A stretch of 20,838 bases of DNA, from positions 1-20,838 of the forward strand of contig JANNMJ010000083.1 in the NCBI GenBank assembly GCA_031397815.1, written 5' to 3'. The stretch is from JANNMJ01 sp031397815 (GTDB lineage: Bacteria; Bacteroidota; Bacteroidia; Cytophagales; Hymenobacteraceae). A model generated the notes under the pieces. It was not told where the DNA came from. It was given only the letters and a program-made list of their open reading frames with translations, and searched no databases. Positions 14,978 through 20,838 of the stretch are shown here, in pieces (position 1 is the first letter of the stretch; the number at the start of each line of letters is the position of its first letter). The position numbers and the translations under genes were made by a program.

Positions 14978-15010
14978 GATGTGGGGATGTGGAGATGTGA
15001 AATGATGTGG
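14978..15010 (+). repeat. Degenerate gatgtgg tandem repeat
   Basis: Four gatgtg[g/a] units start at 14978, 14986, 14994 and 15004, directly after the gmhA stop, in a purine-rich stretch. It is a simple repeat with no evident function. Confidence 0.6.
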
Positions 15011-15025
15011 AGCTCTCCTACGTAC

Positions 15026-15046
15026 CCGGCACCGTCTCGGTGCCGG
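15026..15046. repeat. GC-rich hairpin, REP-like copy 1
   Basis: Perfect 9-bp inverted repeat CCGGCACCG / CGGTGCCGG with loop TCT. It shares its GGCACCG/CGGTGCC core with the hairpin 65 bp downstream, so the pair looks like one repetitive extragenic family. Confidence 0.75.
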
Positions 15047-15090
15047 TTGAGCTAAGCCCAACGTGGCCAGCTCTGTCTCAGAGATGGTAT

Positions 15091-15111
15091 CTGGCACCGG
15101 CACGGTGCCGG
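15091..15111. repeat. GC-rich hairpin, REP-like copy 2
   Basis: GGCACCG / CGGTGCC with loop GCA (15093-15109), extendable by a G-T and a C-G pair, followed by GATTTT. Together with the first hairpin it encloses smaller self-complementary runs (GAGCT...AGCTC and TCTGTCTCAGAGA). Confidence 0.7.
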
Positions 15112-15149
15112 ATTTTAGGCGGCGGCTAGGTCAGCAGCAGTTTCTGGTC

Positions 15150-15188
15150 ATCTTCTGATAAGAAAACCGCCTTTTCTTATCAGAAGAT
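15150..15188. terminator. Perfect 17-bp stem palindrome, first of three (likely bidirectional terminator)
   Basis: Left arm ATCTTCTGATAAGAAAA (15150-15166) and right arm 15172-15188 are exact reverse complements, with loop CCGCC. The arms end in AAAA/TTTT at the loop side. A termination role between convergent genes is likely but inferred; no long U-tract follows the stem. Confidence 0.6.
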
Positions 15189-15194
15189 ACTTGG

Positions 15195-15226
15195 TCTGAT
15201 AAGCAAAAGCCCTTTTCCTTATCAGA
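15195..15226. repeat. Second TCTGATAAG palindrome
   Basis: 14-bp stem TCTGATAAGCAAAA / TTTTCCTTATCAGA with one C-C mismatch and loop GCCC. TCTGATAAG begins 41 bp after the same motif in the first palindrome. Confidence 0.75.
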
Positions 15227-15238
15227 TGCCACTCGGTC

Positions 15239-15266
15239 TGATAAGAAAACCGCCGTTCCCTTATCA
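15239..15266. repeat. Third TGATAAG palindrome
   Basis: TGATAAG / CTTATCA outer stem, two mismatched pairs, then AAC/GTT around loop CGCC. Its TCTGATAAG motif starts at 15237, 42 bp after the second. It ends 9 bp before the stop codon of the minus-strand gene. Confidence 0.7.
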
Positions 15267-15274
15267 ATCACCCT

Positions 15275-17455
15275 TTACCGCCACCGCCACGTCAGGCCGA
15301 CGTCGAAATAAGGGTCGGTGCGGCGGGCGCGGTTGGGGAAATCAGCGGGAGTGAAGGTGGCGCCTGAGAACACGCCTTTTCCTTCCTGATAACGCCGGAA
15401 CGTGGTGATTCGCTGGAGCCAAACGGCGGCGTTGAGCAGAAGGCCGCGGGCGGGCAGAGCGCGCTCGTAGCGGATTTCGGGGCCGTGCTGCCACGTAAAA
15501 TCGCGCCGGTAAATGAGGCGCGGGGCGTCGTTGGGCACCGCCAACCCGCTGGTTTGATGGACACGCTGCTCGAAGAAACGATAGCCGATGCGGAGCGCGT
15601 GACTCAGCCCGCCCGACCGCCCCAACCGCACCGGAAGGGCGTGCCGAACCGCGACCAGATAATCATTCGCCACGGTGGTATCGAGCGGTGATTCCTTGAA
15701 ATCAGGCCACCGCAGGACGGCAAACCGGCTCTCGCGCCGCTGATACGTGGCCGTCAGGAGCCACTCGCGACGGCCCGCGGGCAGGCGGTACGTCCATTCC
15801 TGCTGCCACTGCAACAGGCGTGTAGCGCGGTTGCGGGCCTGTTCCGAAGTCAGCGCCCGCACTTGGTAAATGGCCCGAAGCTGCACCTCGGCCTTCCACC
15901 CGAACCGGCCGGGCTGCCACCGAAACCCCGGCTCATACGCCACCACGCGCTCGGTGTAATTCTCGGCCGTCTGGATGGCTTTGATGTAGATGAACTGCCG
16001 GTATTCGGCCGCTACGGCCAGCGTGGTGCGGAAAGTGGGGTCCCAGTTGGCGGCCCACTGCACGCGCCCTTGGTAATAGACCTCATCGCGGTCCTGCTGG
16101 TTCTGATCCGAGGGCGTGTCGAGGTGCAGAATCTGCGCTGTCGTGCGGGTGCTGAAGACGTGCCGCGGGCCGTCGGGGCGGCGGGCGATGGGCGCCCATT
16201 CGGCATCAGTAGTCCAAGCCGAAGTGCGCTCGCGGACGTCCTTGAGCGTCTCTTGCCGGGCGGCGATGGCGAGCTGCGTGGTCGTGGAATCGAGCCGCCC
16301 GCTTTGCACATCATACGAGCGCTGCCGCTCCTGATAGCTGAACTGCATCCCGCCGCGCAGGCGCCGCCACTGGCCGCGCGCTTCCTGCCGAAGCAGCAAT
16401 TCGCGCTGCTCGAAGCTGGAGTTGCGGAGACGGGCGGCGGGAAGGTCGGCGCCGGGCACAGGGCGGTACGCGAAGCTGCGCGCGGGCAGCGTCACGATGT
16501 TTTCCGACCGAAAAATGAGCGCCTTCGTGAGCGGATACGTGAGGCCGAGGCGCGCCGTGAGCGTGTCGGAGCGGATGCGCTGGATGTTGCCGCTGAGGTA
16601 ATCGTCGATGCGTCCGAACCGCCACCCGGCGCCCATCTGCACGCTCCGGACGGCGCCGGGCGTGCCGTCGGCGCTCGCGGGGCCAATCGAAATCAGCTCC
16701 CACGCCGCGTCGGCGGAAGCGCGCGTGTACGAGCGCGGCCCCAGCGTGGCGTGAATGGCGCGCCCATAAAACCGCACCGGCGAGCTGCCCGCCGGGGCGC
16801 CGGGCGGCGTCCAGAGCGCCGCCACATCGGCGCCGACTGCCGGGCCGGTATCGACGTACTGCTGACGGGCATCGCGCCGCAAACCCGCCAAAACGCCCAC
16901 CCGAACGCTGGCCGGTGAGAGCGAATCAGTCGCGCCGCCGCCGCCCGTGGGCAGCCGTCCGCGCCACGTAGCCCGCGCCGCCGCCGTGCTGATGGCGGTC
17001 TGAATCGACGGATTTTGAATGTGCTGGAGCAGCGGCCCCAGCGTGAACGGCGCTTCCGCGACCGGCCGCTTACCGAGGCGCCGCTCGGCACTCAATTCGG
17101 CGCGGCTGTCTTGGCGGACGAACAGCTTTTCCCCCGCCGCCGACGACAGCAGCCAATCCGTGCTGGCGTGGTAGCGGACGGTGGTGCGCCCGTCGGCGGC
17201 GACGCCCGGCACGCGGCCGCGCACATCGGACCGGACAGAATACGTGGTCAGGCCGACCCGCCGCGACGCCGCATCGAGGAGGAGCGTGGAATCGGTTGGG
17301 GTTTCGGCGGGTTGAGGGGTTTCCGGCCGGGCTGCCTCCGGCACGGTAGTGGTATTTTGGACGTCCTGAGCGGAAGCCGCCGTGGCGCTCGTCAGCAGCA
17401 GTAGCCCAAGTAAGCTCAGGCCGGGCAGAAAATGCAGACGACGGGCGCTAAACAC
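15275..17455 (-). CDS. Predicted outer-membrane beta-barrel protein, unknown function
   Basis: A 726-residue protein. The only sensible start is a GTG at 17455, giving MFSARRLHFLPG and a signal peptide with core LSLLGLLLLTSATAASA (cleavage before QDVQ, about residue 29). No ATG precedes the signal peptide in frame. The rest has many alternating Arg/aromatic and aliphatic strands (AIHATLGPRSYTRASADAAW, GGMQFSYQERQRSYDV, REWLLTATYQRRESRFAVL) and ends YFDVGLTWRWR, typical of outer-membrane barrels. I see no TonB box, plug domain or enzyme motif and recognise no family. The 105-bp region upstream is shared with the divergent OmpA-family gene, so the two may be co-regulated. Three tandem palindromes lie just past its stop. 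Confidence 0.75.
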   Translation of the reverse strand: MFSARRLHFLPGLSLLGLLLLTSATAASAQDVQNTTTVPEAARPETPQPAETPTDSTLLLDAASRRVGLTTYSVRSDVRGRVPGVAADGRTTVRYHASTDWLLSSAAGEKLFVRQDSRAELSAERRLGKRPVAEAPFTLGPLLQHIQNPSIQTAISTAAARATWRGRLPTGGGGATDSLSPASVRVGVLAGLRRDARQQYVDTGPAVGADVAALWTPPGAPAGSSPVRFYGRAIHATLGPRSYTRASADAAWELISIGPASADGTPGAVRSVQMGAGWRFGRIDDYLSGNIQRIRSDTLTARLGLTYPLTKALIFRSENIVTLPARSFAYRPVPGADLPAARLRNSSFEQRELLLRQEARGQWRRLRGGMQFSYQERQRSYDVQSGRLDSTTTQLAIAARQETLKDVRERTSAWTTDAEWAPIARRPDGPRHVFSTRTTAQILHLDTPSDQNQQDRDEVYYQGRVQWAANWDPTFRTTLAVAAEYRQFIYIKAIQTAENYTERVVAYEPGFRWQPGRFGWKAEVQLRAIYQVRALTSEQARNRATRLLQWQQEWTYRLPAGRREWLLTATYQRRESRFAVLRWPDFKESPLDTTVANDYLVAVRHALPVRLGRSGGLSHALRIGYRFFEQRVHQTSGLAVPNDAPRLIYRRDFTWQHGPEIRYERALPARGLLLNAAVWLQRITTFRRYQEGKGVFSGATFTPADFPNRARRTDPYFDVGLTWRWR

Positions 17456-17511
17456 TTCCGAAAGTTCGGCGTTTTTCGGGGCCAGTCAGTTACCCGACCC
17501 GCCCGACGACG

Positions 17512-17519
17512 TATTTTTC
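17512..17519 (+). promoter_or_regulatory. Possible -7 box (TATTTTTC) before the OmpA-family gene
   Basis: One mismatch from TAnnTTTG, 41 nt upstream of the ATG at 17561, in the divergent spacer. Confidence 0.3.
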
Positions 17520-17560
17520 CGCAGTCTCTGGTGCTTTTCGTTCCCGTCACCTCCTCCTGT

Positions 17561-19657
17561 ATGAATATCCTCCGTCCAGATTGGACCTTCTTTGGAAATC
17601 AGCGCACCCCTCGGGGAGCGTTTCGGTGGCTTGGGTTGATGGGGCTTCTGTTGTTGCTGAGCCGCCCGGCGGTGGCGCAACAGGCGCAGTGGGCCGTGAA
17701 AGTGGTGAGCACATCATCGCAGCGGTCGGATAAGAAGAACGCCGATTTCTCTCCGGAAAAGCTTCTCAAGGAACCCGACGCGCTGCCGGAAGGGCAGGAA
17801 AACAAGAACGCGTGGAGCCCCGAGAAAGAGGATTCCAAGAAGGAAGTGGTGGAGGTGAAGATGATCAAATCGCTGCTGTGTAAGCAGGTGGTGGTGGTCG
17901 AGAACTTCAACCCCGGCTCGATTACCAGAATCGAGCTGGTCGATACGAAGAACGACCGCCACACGGTGTACACCAACAACAGCCCCGGCCCGCTGCCGGA
18001 GTCGTACCGGGTGCTGAGCGTCAAGTTCGAGCAGACGAATTACCGCGTGGTGGGCGTGGTGGTGACGCTGAACCCGAGCGCCGTGCAAGGCTTGCAGCAG
18101 CTCGACGCCATCGCGATTGCCGACACGCACGAGCCCATCGTGAAGCGCACTCTGATTGATAAGAAGGAGATGGGTTTCGATACGGTGATGGTGAACATCG
18201 GCCCGTGCGCGAACACCAAGTTCACGGAAGTGCGGCCCATCATCGCGTCCGACGGCAAAACGCTCTTCTTCGCCCGCCAATATTCGCCCGATAACATCGG
18301 CGCCACCAACGACGGGCAGGACGTGTGGTCGTGCCGCATTAAAGACGAGAAGACGCAGGAATGGGCCGACGCCAAGAACCTCGGCAAGCCCGTCAACCAA
18401 GCTGGGCCGAATGGCGTGGCGTCGGTTTCGTCGGACGGCAGCTCGCTGCTCCTAATCAACAAGTATCAGCCCGACGGCACCGTGACGCCGGAAGGCGCCT
18501 CCATGAGCACGCGCACGAAAAGCGGCGGCTGGAGCTTCCCGAAGCCGATCAACATCCTCGATTGGTACAACAAGGACAAGAATCAGGTCGATTTTTATAT
18601 GGCGAACTCCGGCAAAACGCTCCTCATCTCGGCGGAGCGCGATGGCGGCGTCGGGGAGCTGGATTTGTACGTGAGCTTCCTCCAGCAATTCGGGATTTGG
18701 TCGAAGCCGCTCAACATCGGCAAAGCCGTAAACACGAAGGGCCGGGAGTTCGCGCCGTTTCTGGCTTCCGATGATAAGACGCTGTACTTCGCGTCGGACG
18801 GGCTGGGCGGCTACGGCAAGTCGGATATCTTCATGACCAAGCGCCTCGACTCGACGTGGACGCGCTGGTCGAGCCCAAAAAACCTCGGCCCGAACATCAA
18901 CAGCAAAGACCGCGACGAGTATTACACCGTGGCGGCGGCGGGCAAGTGGGCGTACCTGATCTCCGACCGGACGGGCGTCGAGAAGTCGCGCGATATCTAC
19001 CGGATTCAGCTGGAGCCGCAGTTCAAGCCGGAGCCGGTTATTCTGGTCACGGGTCGCGTCCTCGACCAAAACACGAACAAGCCGATTGCCGCCCGCGTCC
19101 GCTACGAAAGCCTCGTGACGGGCGAAGAGCTCGGCACCGCCGTCACGAACCCCGAAGACGGCACCTACACGATTGTGCTGCCCGCGGGCGTCACGTACGG
19201 CTACATGGCCGAAGCCACCGGCTACCTCGCCGTCGATGAAAACCTAGATGCCACCGAGGTGAACGAGTACACCGTGAAGCAGCAAGACCTGTACATGGTG
19301 CCGTTCGAGGTCGGGCAGACCATTAAGCTCAACAACATCTTCTTCGAGCAGAGCCGGCACTTCCTGCAAAAAGCTTCTTACTTGGAGCTGAACCGCTTGG
19401 CTAAGCTCCTGCGCGATTACCCAACGGTCGAAATCCTCCTCGAAGGCCACACCGATAACCAAGGCGACGCCGCGCTCAACCAAAAGCTCTCCGTCGATCG
19501 CGTGAACGAGGTGAAGCGCTACCTCAACTCGAAGGGCATCACGAAAACCCGCATCGCCACTATCGGCTACGGCGGCACCCGCCCGATTGCCTCCAACGGT
19601 GAGGAAGTGACGCGGAAGCTGAACCGCCGCGTGGAATTCAAGATCACGAAGAAGTAG
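17561..19657 (+). CDS. PorE-like PD40/OmpA-family peptidoglycan-binding protein
   Basis: A 698-residue protein from ATG 17561; an upstream in-frame ATG at 17432 would bury the signal peptide and overlap the divergent gene. Residues 1-39 are a signal peptide (LMGLLLLLSRPAVA). Residues about 40-210 are a beta-rich domain resembling a galactose-binding/discoidin fold (MIKSLLCKQVVVVENFNPGS). Residues about 220-490 hold five PD40/WD40-like blades (IIASDGKTLFFARQ, SVSSDGSSLLLIN, FLASDDKTLYFASDGLGGYG). Residues about 490-575 are a carboxypeptidase-regulatory-like domain (TGRVLDQNTNKPIAARVRYE). Residues 585-698 are OmpA-C with GHTDNQG near 628 and LNRRVEF near 687, the peptidoglycan-binding motifs. 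PorE of the T9SS has TPR-PD40-CRD-OmpA; here the TPR is replaced and no lipobox is seen. Likely an envelope anchor, possibly for T9SS. Confidence 0.88.
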   Translation: MNILRPDWTFFGNQRTPRGAFRWLGLMGLLLLLSRPAVAQQAQWAVKVVSTSSQRSDKKNADFSPEKLLKEPDALPEGQENKNAWSPEKEDSKKEVVEVKMIKSLLCKQVVVVENFNPGSITRIELVDTKNDRHTVYTNNSPGPLPESYRVLSVKFEQTNYRVVGVVVTLNPSAVQGLQQLDAIAIADTHEPIVKRTLIDKKEMGFDTVMVNIGPCANTKFTEVRPIIASDGKTLFFARQYSPDNIGATNDGQDVWSCRIKDEKTQEWADAKNLGKPVNQAGPNGVASVSSDGSSLLLINKYQPDGTVTPEGASMSTRTKSGGWSFPKPINILDWYNKDKNQVDFYMANSGKTLLISAERDGGVGELDLYVSFLQQFGIWSKPLNIGKAVNTKGREFAPFLASDDKTLYFASDGLGGYGKSDIFMTKRLDSTWTRWSSPKNLGPNINSKDRDEYYTVAAAGKWAYLISDRTGVEKSRDIYRIQLEPQFKPEPVILVTGRVLDQNTNKPIAARVRYESLVTGEELGTAVTNPEDGTYTIVLPAGVTYGYMAEATGYLAVDENLDATEVNEYTVKQQDLYMVPFEVGQTIKLNNIFFEQSRHFLQKASYLELNRLAKLLRDYPTVEILLEGHTDNQGDAALNQKLSVDRVNEVKRYLNSKGITKTRIATIGYGGTRPIASNGEEVTRKLNRRVEFKITKK

Positions 19658-19677
19658 CCCCCGACTACCTAGCTGCC

Positions 19678-20343
19678 TTACAGCTTGCTGCCGTAAGCCA
19701 AGTCCCCGGCATCGCCGAGGCCCGGCACGATGTAGGCGTGCTCGTTGAGACGCTCGTCGAGGGCGGCGAGCCAGAGCGTGGCGTCGGGTATTTCGCGCCG
19801 CAAGTGCGCCACCCCTTCCGGCGACGCAATCACCGCCGCGATATGCACCTGCCGCGGCTTCCCGAAGCGCAGCATCTGCTGATACGTGAGCGCGAGCGAA
19901 GTGCCGGTCGCGAGCATCGGATCCACCAAAATCAGCGTCCGCCCTTCGAGCGACGGCGTCGCGACGTACTCAACGTGCACGCGCAGCTCGTCGGAATCTT
20001 CCACCCGGTACGCCGCCACGAACGCCGACGGCGATTGGTCGAAGTAGTTCAGGAACCCCTGATGAAAGGGGAGCCCCGCGCGCAAAACCGTCGCCAAAAC
20101 CGGCTGCTCGGCCAGCAGCATCGCCTCCGCGACGGCTAGCGGCGTCTGAATCTCGCGCGATTCGTATTGCAGCGTGCCGGAGATATGATACGCCAGAATC
20201 TCGCCGAGGCGCTGCATATTCCGCCGAAACCGCAAAGCATCGCGTTGCACGCTGATATCGCGCAGCTCGGCCAGGAAATGATTCGCCACAGAGGGCGTGC
20301 CCGACAGAATTCGGACGTGGGCATCGGCGGAATGATGGATCAT
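19678..20343 (-). CDS. upp: Uracil phosphoribosyltransferase
   Basis: A 221-residue enzyme, close to the usual 208-215, from ATG 20343 (MIHHSADAHV). A longer in-frame extension to 20487 would overlap the divergent gene and is rejected. It salvages uracil: uracil + PRPP gives UMP + PPi, in the cytoplasm. Visible motifs are the N-terminal core NHFLAELRDI, RAGLPFHQGF, the PRPP loop VDPMLATGTS (140-149) and the uracil-binding C-terminus YIVPGLGDAGDLAYGSK (204-220). The family usually has GD-R-x-F/Y-GT-K here, so LAYGSK is a slight variation. It is convergent with the OmpA-family gene (20 bp between stops) and divergent from the YraN gene. Confidence 0.93.
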   Translation of the reverse strand: MIHHSADAHVRILSGTPSVANHFLAELRDISVQRDALRFRRNMQRLGEILAYHISGTLQYESREIQTPLAVAEAMLLAEQPVLATVLRAGLPFHQGFLNYFDQSPSAFVAAYRVEDSDELRVHVEYVATPSLEGRTLILVDPMLATGTSLALTYQQMLRFGKPRQVHIAAVIASPEGVAHLRREIPDATLWLAALDERLNEHAYIVPGLGDAGDLAYGSKL

Positions 20344-20348
20344 ACCCG

Positions 20349-20356
20349 CAAATTTG
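20349..20356 (-). promoter_or_regulatory. Possible -7 box (CAAATTTG) before upp
   Basis: One mismatch from TAnnTTTG and 5 nt before the upp ATG, the same spacing as at gmhA. The octamer is itself a palindrome, so orientation is read from the neighbouring start only. Confidence 0.35.
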
Positions 20357-20434
20357 CCGGTGCGCGGCCGGATTCGCCGCGCCAATCCATTTTTCCGGCC
20401 TCCTTTTCTGTTGAGCCTACCGTATGTTGTACTT

Positions 20435-20806
20435 ATGTCGTCGTTAGCAAAAGACCTGCTCGGCCGTCGCGGCGAAGATGCCGCCACCCAATACCTCGAA
20501 GCGCGGAACTACCAGATTCTGGAGCGCAACTGGCGCCACGGCCGCGCCGAGGTCGATATCATCGTGATTTCTCCGGACCAGCAAACGCTGATTTTCGTCG
20601 AAGTCAAAACCCGCGCGACCGATTTTTACGGCTACCCCGAGCTAGCCGTCACCGCCCGCAAGATGGAGCTGCTCTACGAAGCCGCCGACGCTTTCCAAGA
20701 AGAATTCGGCTGGACAAAAGATGTCCGGTTTGATATCCTCGCCCTCACCGTGCAAGGGCCGGGCTTCCGCGTGTATCACATCGAGCACGCGTTCAAAGGC
20801 TACTGA
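20435..20806 (+). CDS. YraN/UPF0102 family endonuclease-like protein
   Basis: A 123-residue protein, typical length for the family, from ATG 20435 (MSSLAKDLLG); an upstream in-frame TTG at 20354 overlaps the upp promoter region and is not used. It shows the YraN pattern: GRRGEDAATQYLEARNYQIL (Glu 14), RNWRHGRAEVDII (Glu 39 and Asp 41) and LIFVEVKTR (Glu 56, Lys 58), the PD-(D/E)xK nuclease-like core. The C-terminal part (VRFDILAL) carries the family's RFDV-like strand. The biological role is not firmly known; it is proposed to act in DNA or Holliday-junction processing. The stop at 20804-20806 leaves 32 bp of window with nothing identifiable. Confidence 0.92.
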   Translation: MSSLAKDLLGRRGEDAATQYLEARNYQILERNWRHGRAEVDIIVISPDQQTLIFVEVKTRATDFYGYPELAVTARKMELLYEAADAFQEEFGWTKDVRFDILALTVQGPGFRVYHIEHAFKGY

Positions 20807-20838
20807 GGCGCGTTTTGGGGCGCTCGGACGACGTGTCA

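Larger units (their letters stand above)
14967..15274. other. 308-bp intergenic block rich in palindromes
   Basis: This gap lies between the convergent gmhA and barrel genes. It holds no credible ORF. From left to right it contains a degenerate gatgtg tract, two GC-rich hairpins of related sequence, and three tandem TGATAAG/CTTATCA palindromes, described separately. Its structure suggests transcription termination plus repeat-element insertion. Confidence 0.8.

Noticed and set aside
14978..15268. CRISPR array
   Set aside because: The repeats are self-complementary, only three, and lack spacers of uniform unrelated sequence; no cas genes are present.
15863..16918. 351-codon plus-strand ORF
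   Set aside because: Lies inside the 726-aa exported protein on the other strand; Arg/Pro/Gly-rich shadow in high-GC DNA.
17714..18400. Minus-strand ORF rich in His/Leu/Val opposite the PorE-like gene
   Set aside because: No signal, motif or start; the plus-strand gene has clear domains through this stretch.

Overview
The window looks like chromosome from a GC-rich Bacteroidota, most likely a Cytophagales/Hymenobacter-type bacterium. This is inferred from a type IX secretion (T9SS) C-terminal sorting domain, Bacteroidota-style promoter boxes (TAnnTTTG) sitting almost on start codons instead of strong Shine-Dalgarno sites, an RHS core of the Bacteroidota type, DUF1573 and PD40/OmpA proteins. 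No database search was possible, so family names rest on recognised motifs.

Region 1 (1-3813) is an accessory island with a patchwork of GC-rich and AT-rich DNA. Two copies of a 220-bp RHS-core segment (728-947 and 2727-2946; same spacing throughout, about six mismatches) are interleaved with AT-rich genes. The order is: immunity-like gene, RHS core fragment with a 412-aa reading frame and a new C-terminal tip, secreted immunity-like gene, second RHS core fragment killed by a Trp-to-stop change, frameshifted secreted gene, a possible third RHS relic, and a decayed IS481-type transposase fragment. I read this as a store of displaced RHS toxin tips and immunity genes next to an expression locus that lies outside the window.

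Region 2 (3815-9112, minus strand) holds an ECF sigma factor whose gene overlaps by 4 bp a 624-aa protein. That protein combines a short cytoplasmic anti-sigma-like N-terminus, one inner-membrane helix, a long low-complexity linker and an outer-membrane beta-barrel-like C-terminus. A large T9SS-exported SBBP-repeat protein follows.

Region 3 (9277-11853, minus strand) carries a DMT/EamA exporter, a DUF1573 lipoprotein, a YtxH-type small membrane protein and a Rieske [2Fe-2S] lipoprotein.

Region 4 (11982-14966, plus strand) carries an MsbA-type ABC exporter, a LapA-like two-helix membrane protein and gmhA (sedoheptulose-7-phosphate isomerase), a set that suggests LPS core synthesis and export.

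Region 5 (14967-15274) is an intergenic block with two short GC-rich hairpins and three tandem 41-42 bp spaced palindromes, the first with a perfect 17-bp stem.

Region 6 (15275-20806) holds a 726-aa predicted outer-membrane protein, a divergent PorE-like PD40/carboxypeptidase-regulatory/OmpA protein, upp (uracil phosphoribosyltransferase, convergent) and a YraN-family protein (divergent from upp). No tRNA, rRNA or CRISPR array was seen.
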